DNA of 8,459 nucleotides from Planctomycetaceae bacterium (lineage in GTDB: Bacteria > Planctomycetota > UBA1135 > GCA-002686595). A model generated the notes under the pieces. It made no database searches. It was not told the DNA's origin and saw nothing but the letters and a program-made list of their open reading frames with translations. Made by a program: the position numbers and the translations under genes. This document shows positions 1 through 6,708 of the stretch, piece by piece. The number at the start of each line of letters is the position of its first letter. Positions within the stretch are counted from its first letter, which is position 1. Location of the stretch: NCBI GenBank assembly GCA_013360535.1, contig JABWBL010000118.1, positions 1-8,459 on the forward strand, given 5' to 3'.

Positions 1-837
<837 letters not shown>

Positions 838-840
838 CGC

Positions 841-889
841 GGGCGCGAGTATTCCAGAGGGAAGGTCCCACGGGAACACGCTCGCGCCC
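841..889 (-). promoter_or_regulatory. Nested hairpin just upstream of the kinase start
   Basis: A perfect 9-bp inverted repeat, GGGCGCGAG (841-849) and CTCGCGCCC (881-889), encloses two further complementary blocks: TTCC (852-855) with GGAA (873-876), and GGGA (859-862) with TCCC (866-869), around a 3-nt loop. In minus-strand RNA this gives one long three-tier stem ending 3 nt before the kinase ATG. It also begins 49 nt after the stop of the upstream Asp-box gene. It could block ribosome entry at the kinase start, act as a U-less terminator or processing site, or be a DNA operator. The pairing is directly visible; the role is inferred. Confidence 0.45.
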
Positions 890-937
890 ATCACCCGGCG
901 GGTTGCGTTCGGCGCAGGCCCTGGAGCGCCGCCTCGC

Positions 938-3337
938 TCACGGCAAGAGCTCGACTCGCAGGGCGTTGCTCGTGTTCATGTCGAGCAACGAGCACAGTCC
1001 GAGCGGGTCGCGGTAGATCACCTGCAGGTTCAGCGTCCGGCCGGGCTGCACGAGCGGCAACATCGGCAGACCGACTCCGAAGTCGAGCGTGCCCAAGGCG
1101 TCCGGCGCCCCGGCGGCGAGGCGCACCTTGTTCCCGGCGAGGCAGAACAGGCCCTCGCGGAAGGGCAGTCCGAAGCTGCCGTACATCGGCGCGCCCGAGC
1201 AACCGAGGATCGCGGTCGAAGGCACCGGCAGGCCGTGGACGACGAGCTGCAGGTCGTTCGCCGACACGCTGGCCGAGCCGCTGGCGACGAGCAGGGCGCC
1301 ACGGCCGCTCGAATTGCGACAACCTTCGCCAGTGTCGCGCGCGCTCCGGTTGTCGCAGGGGCACGCGGCGCCGGTGCCGTCGCCGAGGCAGAAGATCGTG
1401 CCGACGGTGGCGGGCAGGTGCTCGACCGTTCCGCGCGTGAAGACGGTTTCCGAGGAGCCGCCCGCTCCGGAGCGTTGGTACACGAGGAACACCGCCGTTC
1501 CCGGATCGTCGACCGCGAGCTGGCTGCCGTAGTCGAGGTCGTCCACGGCGCCGGCGAGGTTGACGATCTTCTCCCACGTGGCGCCGCGGTCGGACGTGCG
1601 CGTGAACTGGATGTCGAGCGGCTCGGAGACGCCGATGCCCTCGTACACGTTGGTCACCGTGCCCCAGGCGGCGACGAACACGTCGCCGTCCTCGACGCCC
1701 GTCGTCGCGGCCTGCACGAGCCGCGGCTCGCGCACTGTGATGCGCGTGTCGGTGATGTTGGAGATGTTGCGCGGCGTGTCCCAGCTCGCGCCGCCGTCGA
1801 AGCTCCGCCGCACGTAGAAGTTGTAGTTGGCGAGGTCGGTGTAGCGTGCGAGCGGACCGTTCCAGGTGTAGCACCAGCCGAGCGCGACGAAGCTCCCGCG
1901 CAGGATCGCGCGGTGCGCGTTCGAGTCCTCGATCGGGTTCACCTGCGTGCCGAGCAGCAGGTCGCCGGGTCCGGCGGTCGGCGTGTTCGTGCTGAAGTTG
2001 AGCGTCGGCGCGGCCGCGACGGCGGCGGGGTCGAGGGACAGGCTCAGCTTGCCCCGCACGTCGGAAGGCCCGCCCTCGTCCTCGATGCCCTCGCGCCAGA
2101 AGATGAAGAGCGCCGGGTCGATGCCGTTGGGCGTCTGGCGCACGAAACGCACGCGCTTGGAGTTGGGGATCAGGTCCGTGAGCCGCGTGCCCGCGCTCCC
2201 CGAGAGCTGCTCGGGCGGGCCGGAGAGCTGCGGCTGGTCGAACGGGAAGCAGTGGTACTGGATCGTCTTGCCGAGCAGCACGTCGTTGATGCCCTTGGAC
2301 TCCTCGTAGGCGACGATCGCCTTCCACGTCGTGCCGTCCTGCACGATGTGCAGGTTCGCGCGCGTGGCGAAGTGGTTCTCGAGCTGTCCTGCGGGTCCAA
2401 AGTTGTGGATCGCCTCGCCGGGGTTGGACGCGTCGTACTCGCTCTGGTTGGAGAGCGGCGCGCGGTGCAGGCGCAGGTCGAGCGGGTTCGCCGCGATGTC
2501 GGCGGTCCACGTGTACCAGATGTCGGTGCCCTTGTTCGCGACGGCGCCCGAGCCGCCCTCGCCGGGACCGTCGGCCGAGCCGAGCTTCAGGCCCTCGGGA
2601 TCCTCTTGCCAGGTGACGAGCCAGCGCTTGCCCGCGCCGCGCACCGAGTCCTGCTTCGCGTCGCGCTCGCCAAACGTGAGCTGCAGCGGCGGGTTGGCGA
2701 CACCGCGCGTCCACGACGTCCCGCCGTCGAGCGAGATCGCGGCCCAACCCCCGCGGAACGGGACCTGATGCGAGATCGGGTAAGTCGCGAGGTCGGGATA
2801 GGTGACCGTGCCCTGCACGGAGTTGTACCCCGAAGCGCCGAAGGTCCAGCCGGGGGCCGGAACGTAGGCGCCGATCCAGGTCACGACGAGGATGTCGCCT
2901 GCCGCGAAGACGTTGGGCTTCTCGCAGTCGCCCCAGTAAGGCTCGAGCGCGCCGTCCGCGTCGAGGTCGACCAACGAGGAGTAGGTGGAGGCCGAGCGCG
3001 AGAGGTTCGCGGGCGCGCTCCAGCTCGCGCCGCCGTCGGTCGAGATTCGCGCGAACACGTCGCGCGGCAGGTACGTGCCGTCGCGCGGCGCCCAGACGCT
3101 CTCGGTGTGGTTGGCGTCGGAGTAGACGCTGACCAGTCGTCCGTCGCGGGCTCCGCCGGTGGTCTTCACCAGCCGCACGAGCTTGCCCTGGATCGCGGAA
3201 CCACCTGGCGAGCCACCTCCGGAGAGCTCCGTCGACAGTTCGAGCGGGGACGAAAAATTGGTCTGCGACTGGCCCCATGCGCCGGGCAGCACGTTCGCCA
3301 GGATCGCCACCACGACGCCGATGCCAAGGCGCGACAT
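938..3337 (-). CDS. Secreted Asp-box (sialidase/BNR-like) protein with planctomycete-type C-terminal module
   Basis: The protein has 799 residues. Residues 1-22 form a signal peptide (hydrophobic run GVVVAILANVLPGAWG, likely cleaved before QSQ). Four Asp boxes of form S/T-x-D-x-G-x-x-W lie at 99-106 (STDGGASW), 202-209 (SLDGGTSW), 512-519 (SFDGGASW) and 581-588 (TSDRGATW), indicating a beta-propeller of the sialidase/BNR fold. The hallmark catalytic residues of true sialidases (arginine triad, FRIP motif) are not evident, so enzymatic activity is uncertain. A distinctive block at about 245-278 reads EDPEGLKLGSADGPGEGG and then GTDIWYT; I vaguely associate it with 'choice-of-anchor O' proteins but cannot confirm that. 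Residues 648-799 form a separate module with seven cysteines (650, 659, 661, 673, 713, 732, 782), starting FCLGDGTGAACPC, which I recall from planctomycete exported proteins. ATG at 3337 is chosen over an in-frame ATG 80 codons upstream because it begins the signal peptide and has a strong Shine-Dalgarno. Confidence 0.88.
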   Translation of the reverse strand: MSRLGIGVVVAILANVLPGAWGQSQTNFSSPLELSTELSGGGSPGGSAIQGKLVRLVKTTGGARDGRLVSVYSDANHTESVWAPRDGTYLPRDVFARISTDGGASWSAPANLSRSASTYSSLVDLDADGALEPYWGDCEKPNVFAAGDILVVTWIGAYVPAPGWTFGASGYNSVQGTVTYPDLATYPISHQVPFRGGWAAISLDGGTSWTRGVANPPLQLTFGERDAKQDSVRGAGKRWLVTWQEDPEGLKLGSADGPGEGGSGAVANKGTDIWYTWTADIAANPLDLRLHRAPLSNQSEYDASNPGEAIHNFGPAGQLENHFATRANLHIVQDGTTWKAIVAYEESKGINDVLLGKTIQYHCFPFDQPQLSGPPEQLSGSAGTRLTDLIPNSKRVRFVRQTPNGIDPALFIFWREGIEDEGGPSDVRGKLSLSLDPAAVAAAPTLNFSTNTPTAGPGDLLLGTQVNPIEDSNAHRAILRGSFVALGWCYTWNGPLARYTDLANYNFYVRRSFDGGASWDTPRNISNITDTRITVREPRLVQAATTGVEDGDVFVAAWGTVTNVYEGIGVSEPLDIQFTRTSDRGATWEKIVNLAGAVDDLDYGSQLAVDDPGTAVFLVYQRSGAGGSSETVFTRGTVEHLPATVGTIFCLGDGTGAACPCDNRSARDTGEGCRNSSGRGALLVASGSASVSANDLQLVVHGLPVPSTAILGCSGAPMYGSFGLPFREGLFCLAGNKVRLAAGAPDALGTLDFGVGLPMLPLVQPGRTLNLQVIYRDPLGLCSLLDMNTSNALRVELLP

Positions 3338-3342
3338 GGAAG

Positions 3343-3349
3343 CCTCCTC
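3343..3349 (-). promoter_or_regulatory. Shine-Dalgarno site of the Asp-box protein gene
   Basis: Minus-strand GAGGAGG lies 5 nt before the ATG at 3337. It fixes the start at the signal peptide and rules out the 80-codon upstream extension, whose residues are arginine-rich and look non-coding. Confidence 0.8.
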
Positions 3350-3455
3350 AAGGAACGGAAACGACTTTCTCGCTTGGTTCGCCGCTGCGTCGACTTCGAC
3401 GGAGAGGCTTGGGCAAGCCGTCCCAACCGAGTGCGTACCGGAGGCCTTCGCTCCG

Positions 3456-3495
3456 GCCTCGCTGCGCCGCAGGTCCCTTGTGGGTAGAGCGAGGC
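3456..3495 (-). terminator. Possible U-less terminator hairpin after the esterase-like gene
   Basis: A perfect 8-bp inverted repeat, GCCTCGCT (3456-3463) and AGCGAGGC (3488-3495), begins at the base right after the TGA stop of the esterase-like gene. The 24-nt loop contains a small CCC/GGG pair. No T-tract follows on the minus strand, so it is at best a GC-only terminator. Two smaller hairpins lie further downstream in the same gap: GGCTT/AAGCC at 3406-3419 and CGTCGA/TCGACG at 3388-3401. The 158-bp gap (3338-3495) otherwise holds only the Shine-Dalgarno of the next gene. Confidence 0.35.
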
Positions 3496-4761
3496 TCAGG
3501 GCCGCGCGCGTGCGGCGGAAGTGACGGCGTGGAAGGCCCAGCCGTCGAAGTCGCGGCGCGGGACGGTGCGTTGCCATCCGGTCGTGTCGGTGGAGGGCGT
3601 GTCGATCCCCTCAGGGATGCGGTAGCCGCCGAACCAGCGGAAACCCCGCGAAGCATCGAGCCATTGCGCGATCGGGCCCGAGCTCGGGGCGCCGCGCAGG
3701 TCGAGCCAAGCGTCGTGGCCGAGGGCGCGCGCGAGGTCGTGCTCGATCGAACCCGCGGGCGCAGCGGGAACGTGGTACGTGCGGAACTGCCACTGGTTGT
3801 CGGGCGTCGTGTCGAGCGCCTGGAACTCGCCCTCCCCGAAAGCGAAACCGAGCGCGTAGTAGCGCGGCCCTAGCGTCTCGGCGAGGCAGCCGCCCATGCC
3901 GGTCTCCGCTGTGCCCGCGTAGTCGAGCGGACCGCGTGTGATGTGCAGATCGTGGGCCCACACGACGGCACGTTCGTCGGGGCCGAGCTGCAGGAGCAGC
4001 ATCTCCGCCATCGCACGATCGCGGCCGCCAGCGGAATGAAACATCGCGTGAGCGCGCGAAAGTTCGGCGAGGCGCAGCGCGAGTTCCGGGGCGTCGCTGG
4101 CGGCGCGCACGTCGCGTTCGAGCGCTTCGAAGTCCGTGCGCAGTCGCAAGTAGGGATCGGGATCACCTTTCCACAGCTCGCCGACGGCCGGCTCGAGCCG
4201 CGCAGTCCAAGCCTTCAGTCGTGCGGGGAGCTCGCCGGCCTCGGCGCCGAGCAACTCCGCGATACGCGCGACCGTCGCGCTCGGATCCTGCACGTCGACA
4301 CCGATGAAACGTACGCGCTCGCGCCCGGAATGCGCGAGATTCCACGCACGCAGCTCGCGCAGGAGCTCCGCGTTCTCCTCGACGGCCCAGATCAGCATGC
4401 CCAGGCCCTTGATCGCCGCCTCGAGATCGTCGCTGGAACCAGAAACGTACTCATCGCACGCGCGCGCCCGCGACGCGCTCGCTTCGTACGCCACCACGCG
4501 CACTCCGCCGTCGCGCACGAGCGCCAGCGTGAGCTCGCGCTTGAGTTCAAACGCCTCGTGCTGCCCGTGGGTCGCCTCGCCGAGCCCGATCACGCGCGCC
4601 TCACGCGTCGCGCTCACGAAGCTCGCCGCCGCACTTTCGATGTTCCCGAGCGGAACCGCCGCCTGCTTGAGCCATCCGTCGACATCCTGCGGCGCCTCTG
4701 CGGTCGTCGAACATGCGCTCAACGCGACCCACGACAACACTGCGAGCAACGAGTTACGCAT
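3496..4761 (-). CDS. Erythromycin esterase-family lipoprotein
   Basis: The protein has 421 residues. It opens with a lipoprotein signal, MRNSLLAVLSWVALSACS, whose lipobox LSAC makes C17 the lipidated residue, so it is probably anchored in a membrane facing the periplasm or exterior. The body matches the erythromycin esterase (Ere)/succinoglycan-biosynthesis-like family: VIGLGEATHGQHEAF gives E62 and H65, VAYEAS gives E93, RDRAMAEMLL lies near 247-256, and VWAHDLHITR gives H270 and H273. The spacing E62/H65/E93 and the H-x-x-H pair match the residues I recall as essential in EreB/EreC (E43, H46, E74, H285, H288), so the active site looks intact. Ere enzymes hydrolyse the macrolactone ester of macrolides, but most family members have unknown substrates, so resistance should not be assumed. 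The ATG at 4761 overlaps the upstream acetyltransferase stop by 8 nt (ATGCGTAA). Only a weak ribosome site is seen, so translational coupling is likely. Confidence 0.88.
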   Translation of the reverse strand: MRNSLLAVLSWVALSACSTTAEAPQDVDGWLKQAAVPLGNIESAAASFVSATREARVIGLGEATHGQHEAFELKRELTLALVRDGGVRVVAYEASASRARACDEYVSGSSDDLEAAIKGLGMLIWAVEENAELLRELRAWNLAHSGRERVRFIGVDVQDPSATVARIAELLGAEAGELPARLKAWTARLEPAVGELWKGDPDPYLRLRTDFEALERDVRAASDAPELALRLAELSRAHAMFHSAGGRDRAMAEMLLLQLGPDERAVVWAHDLHITRGPLDYAGTAETGMGGCLAETLGPRYYALGFAFGEGEFQALDTTPDNQWQFRTYHVPAAPAGSIEHDLARALGHDAWLDLRGAPSSGPIAQWLDASRGFRWFGGYRIPEGIDTPSTDTTGWQRTVPRRDFDGWAFHAVTSAARARP

Positions 4762-5554
4762 GGAGCGGGCCCTGCAGGTGCTGGATTTCGAAGACGAGCG
4801 AGGCGCCGGAGGAGAGGAGCAGGCGGGCGGAGGGTTCGTCGCGTTCGAGGACGAGCTGGAGGTAGGCGCGGTCGACGGGGACGAAGGCAAGGAGCTGCTC
4901 GAGCACAGCGCGAGAGCAAGCTGGGTCGCGAAGGCGGAAGGGGAAGCAGCCGGGGAAGTGCGGATCAAATGGCGCGAGCGCGATGGGGGAGCCGTCGCGC
5001 TCGAACAGGAGCAGGCGTGTCGCGGGTTTGGCGCGGTGGCGCGCGAGCAGGCCGGAGGGGACGTCGAACTCGCGCTCGAGAGTGGCATCGGAGGATGCGG
5101 GCGGTTCGGAGCAACGCAGCGTAGGGCTTGCCGGAAGCGGAAGGCCCGCGGGAGCGGGGACACGCAGCACCCACGTACGGAAATCGGGCTCCATGCCGAG
5201 TGAGCGGTAGAGCGCGATCGCGGGCACGTTGTCGAGCTTGACGTTGAGTTGCCACGAGCTGCAGCCGCGCGCGGCGAGGCGGCGGCGCAGCTCGTGCATG
5301 AGCTCGCGACCGAGGCCCTTGCCGCGCGCCTGCGGTCCGATGACGACGTGGCGCACGTAGCCCGACGAGGCGAGCGCCTGCGCGTAGCCGTAACCGACAA
5401 CGGCGCCGTCGAGCTCGAGGAACACGAGGTCGGGGCCCATGTTCGCGAGCCACTCCGCGGGCGCGGGCAGCGGGTCATTGACGCCGAGCTCCGGGAAAAG
5501 CCGCGCGTAATCGGCAAAACGCGCTTCGTTCGCCTCGAGCCAGCGGATCTGCAT
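4754..5554 (-). CDS. GNAT-family N-acetyltransferase with extra C-terminal domain
   Basis: The protein has 266 residues from the chosen start (MQIRWLEANEARF). The N-terminal half is a typical GNAT domain, which transfers an acyl group from acetyl-CoA: YVRHVVIGPQARGKGLGREL contains the acetyl-CoA pyrophosphate-binding signature Q/R-x-x-G-x-G/A (about residues 74-82), followed by LNVKLDNVPAIALYRSLGM (N104, N109, Y116), the usual motif-B segment. Residues about 163-266 form a second part (RLLLFERDGSPIALAPFD ... LVLERDEPSARLLLSSGASLVFEI) that looks like a degenerate GNAT half without a CoA signature. The substrate cannot be told. An ATG seven codons upstream (5575) is possible, with a GGTGA 3 nt before it. 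ATG 5554 is preferred because GNAT proteins commonly start M-x-I-R and a TAGTCT hexamer lies 7 nt before it, just as at the divergent dapE-like gene. It is the first gene of a pair with the esterase-like lipoprotein (8-nt overlap). Confidence 0.88.
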   Translation of the reverse strand: MQIRWLEANEARFADYARLFPELGVNDPLPAPAEWLANMGPDLVFLELDGAVVGYGYAQALASSGYVRHVVIGPQARGKGLGRELMHELRRRLAARGCSSWQLNVKLDNVPAIALYRSLGMEPDFRTWVLRVPAPAGLPLPASPTLRCSEPPASSDATLEREFDVPSGLLARHRAKPATRLLLFERDGSPIALAPFDPHFPGCFPFRLRDPACSRAVLEQLLAFVPVDRAYLQLVLERDEPSARLLLSSGASLVFEIQHLQGPLHA

Positions 5555-5561
5555 GGCGCAG

Positions 5562-5567
5562 AGACTA
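5562..5567 (-). promoter_or_regulatory. Candidate -10 element for a leaderless GNAT transcript
   Basis: Minus-strand TAGTCT fits TAnnnT and is followed by CTGCGCC and the ATG at 5554. With a normal -10 to start-site distance, transcription would begin at or next to the A of the ATG. The hexamer, spacer and start read TAGTCTCTGCGCCATG, nearly identical to the element before the divergent dapE-like gene. No convincing -35 box was seen. Confidence 0.45.
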
Positions 5568-5662
5568 GTCCGCATTTCTCACCAGAATCCACTGCGGCCG
5601 CGCTATCTCGGCACATGCGGCGCGCTTCGGAGCTTCTCGATCCGCGAAGACCTCTGGCGAGC

Positions 5663-5678
5663 CGCCGCGCGCGCGGCG
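5663..5678. repeat. 16-bp perfect palindrome next to the dapE-like promoter
   Basis: CGCCGCGCGCGCGGCG is its own reverse complement and directly abuts the TAGGCT hexamer (5679-5684), in the space between -10 and any -35. It could be an operator, but an alternating CG run of this kind can arise by chance in DNA this GC-rich. Confidence 0.3.
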
Positions 5679-5684
5679 TAGGCT
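5679..5684 (+). promoter_or_regulatory. Candidate -10 element for a leaderless dapE-like transcript
   Basis: TAGGCT is followed by the 7-nt spacer CTGCGGC and the GTG at 5692. The spacing puts the transcription start at the first codon, and no Shine-Dalgarno is present. It matches the GNAT element in 13 of 16 positions across hexamer, spacer and start codon, and is flanked by GGCG as at the DUF1028 gene. Confidence 0.45.
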
Positions 5685-5691
5685 CTGCGGC

Positions 5692-6708
5692 GTGGGCATC
5701 TACGAACGGCTGTGCGATCTGGTGGCGATCCCGTCGGTGACGGGGGACGAGAAGGACTACGGCGACGCGCTGGCGCGTGAGCTCGAGGCGTTGGGGCTCG
5801 GTGTCGAGCGGCAGGAGCTCGCGCCGGGGCGCTTCAACGTGCTAGCGCGCGGCGCGAATCCGCGTGTCGTGTTCTGCACGCACCTCGACACGGTGCCGCC
5901 GTTCTTCGGGCCGCGGCTCGAGCGCGAGGCGGTGCACGGGCGTGGCTCCTGCGATGCCAAGGGCCCGGCGCTGGCGATGATCGAAGCCGCGCGCGCGCTG
6001 CTGAAGGACGGCGAGGACCGCATCGGCTTCCTGTTCACGTGTGCGGAGGAAACGGACTCGGCCGGAGCCGCGCTCGCCAACGCGAAGCTCGCCGAGCCGT
6101 GGCGTCCGGCGTTCACGATCGTCGGCGAACCGACGGAAAACCGCTTCGCTGGCGCGCACAAGGGTGTCTACAAGGCCGAGCTCGTCGCGCACGGAGTTGC
6201 GGGGCACAGCTCGCAGAACGTTGGACCCAGCGCGGTGCACGAACTCGTGCATGCGATCGAGAAGCTGCTCGCGACCGACTGGGGGCGCCACGCGCTGCTC
6301 GGGCCGGGCACGCTCAACATCGGCACGATTTCCGGTGGCGTCGCGGCGAACGTCGTCGCGGACCGCGCGATCGCGAGCCTGCTCCTGCGCGCCGTCGAGC
6401 CGCCGGAGACGACCGAACGCAAGCTGTGCGCGTGCCTGAGTCCGCACGTCGAGCTGATGAAGCCCTACAAGAGCTACGGTCCGATCGAATTCCACGTGCC
6501 GCACGGCCACGAGCCGATTCCGGTCGCGTTTGGCACCGATGCGCCGCACCTGTCGCGCTGGGGCAAGCCGCTGCTCTATGGGCCCGGTCGCATCCTCGAC
6601 GCGCACACCGACCACGAGCTCGTGACGAAGCGTTCCTTCGAGCAGGCGGTCGCCGATTACACGACGACGGCGCGCGAGCTGCTGGCGCGCGCGGAGGTGG
6701 TGCGATGA
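5692..6708 (+). CDS. dapE: M20-family metallopeptidase, probable succinyl-diaminopimelate desuccinylase
   Basis: The protein has 338 residues and starts with GTG. It is an M20 di-zinc hydrolase with all expected ligands visible: THLDTVPP (H64 metal, D66), GRGSCDAKG (D88 bridging), CAEETDSAG (E119 general base, E120 metal), GEPTE (E146, the metal position often D/E) and AHTDHE (H305 metal). GHSSQN (171-176) lies at the start of the dimerisation domain, where family members place a catalytic histidine. DapE removes succinate from N-succinyl-LL-2,6-diaminopimelate to give LL-diaminopimelate for lysine and peptidoglycan. The M20 family also includes ArgE, LysK and carboxypeptidases, and 338 residues is shorter than the roughly 375 of classical DapE. 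The DapE assignment rests mainly on the 4-nt ATGA overlap with dapD. The start is supported by the TAGGCT hexamer and by the M20 N-terminal helix beginning at once (IYERLCDLVAIPSVTGDE). The hydrolase call is near certain; the substrate is moderately sure. Confidence 0.85.
   Translation: MGIYERLCDLVAIPSVTGDEKDYGDALARELEALGLGVERQELAPGRFNVLARGANPRVVFCTHLDTVPPFFGPRLEREAVHGRGSCDAKGPALAMIEAARALLKDGEDRIGFLFTCAEETDSAGAALANAKLAEPWRPAFTIVGEPTENRFAGAHKGVYKAELVAHGVAGHSSQNVGPSAVHELVHAIEKLLATDWGRHALLGPGTLNIGTISGGVAANVVADRAIASLLLRAVEPPETTERKLCACLSPHVELMKPYKSYGPIEFHVPHGHEPIPVAFGTDAPHLSRWGKPLLYGPGRILDAHTDHELVTKRSFEQAVADYTTTARELLARAEVVR
6693..6700 (+). promoter_or_regulatory. Shine-Dalgarno site of dapD
   Basis: GGAGGTGG lies inside the last codons of the dapE-like gene; its GGAGGT core is 6 nt before the dapD ATG at 6705. 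With the ATGA stop-start overlap this points to coupled translation of the two genes. Confidence 0.75.

Noticed and set aside
938..3337. Reading the Asp-box protein as a functional sialidase
   Set aside because: Asp boxes mark only the fold. I could not identify the arginine triad, FRIP motif or catalytic Tyr/Glu set, so no enzyme name is given.
3338..3577. 80-codon N-terminal extension of the Asp-box protein (in-frame ATG at 3577)
   Set aside because: The extension would precede the signal peptide, overlap the esterase-like gene and ignore the strong GAGGAGG site.
3943..5124. 393-codon plus-strand open frame opposite the esterase-like and GNAT genes
   Set aside because: Composition is Arg/Gly/Ala-rich with no domain; antisense to two well-recognised genes.
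5594..5601. GCGGCCGC palindrome in the divergent promoter region
   Set aside because: An 8-bp GC-only palindrome is expected by chance in DNA this GC-rich and is not placed at a promoter element.
4762..5616. 285-residue N-terminal extension of the esterase-like lipoprotein frame
   Set aside because: It runs through the acetyltransferase gene in another frame and has a low-complexity Ser/Arg/Pro translation. The lipoprotein signal at 4761 marks the real start.
6039..6704. N-terminal extension of the dapD frame to 6039, fused to DapD
   Set aside because: The added part is an arginine-rich shadow of the dapE-like gene. The ATG at 6705 has a Shine-Dalgarno and matches the normal DapD length.
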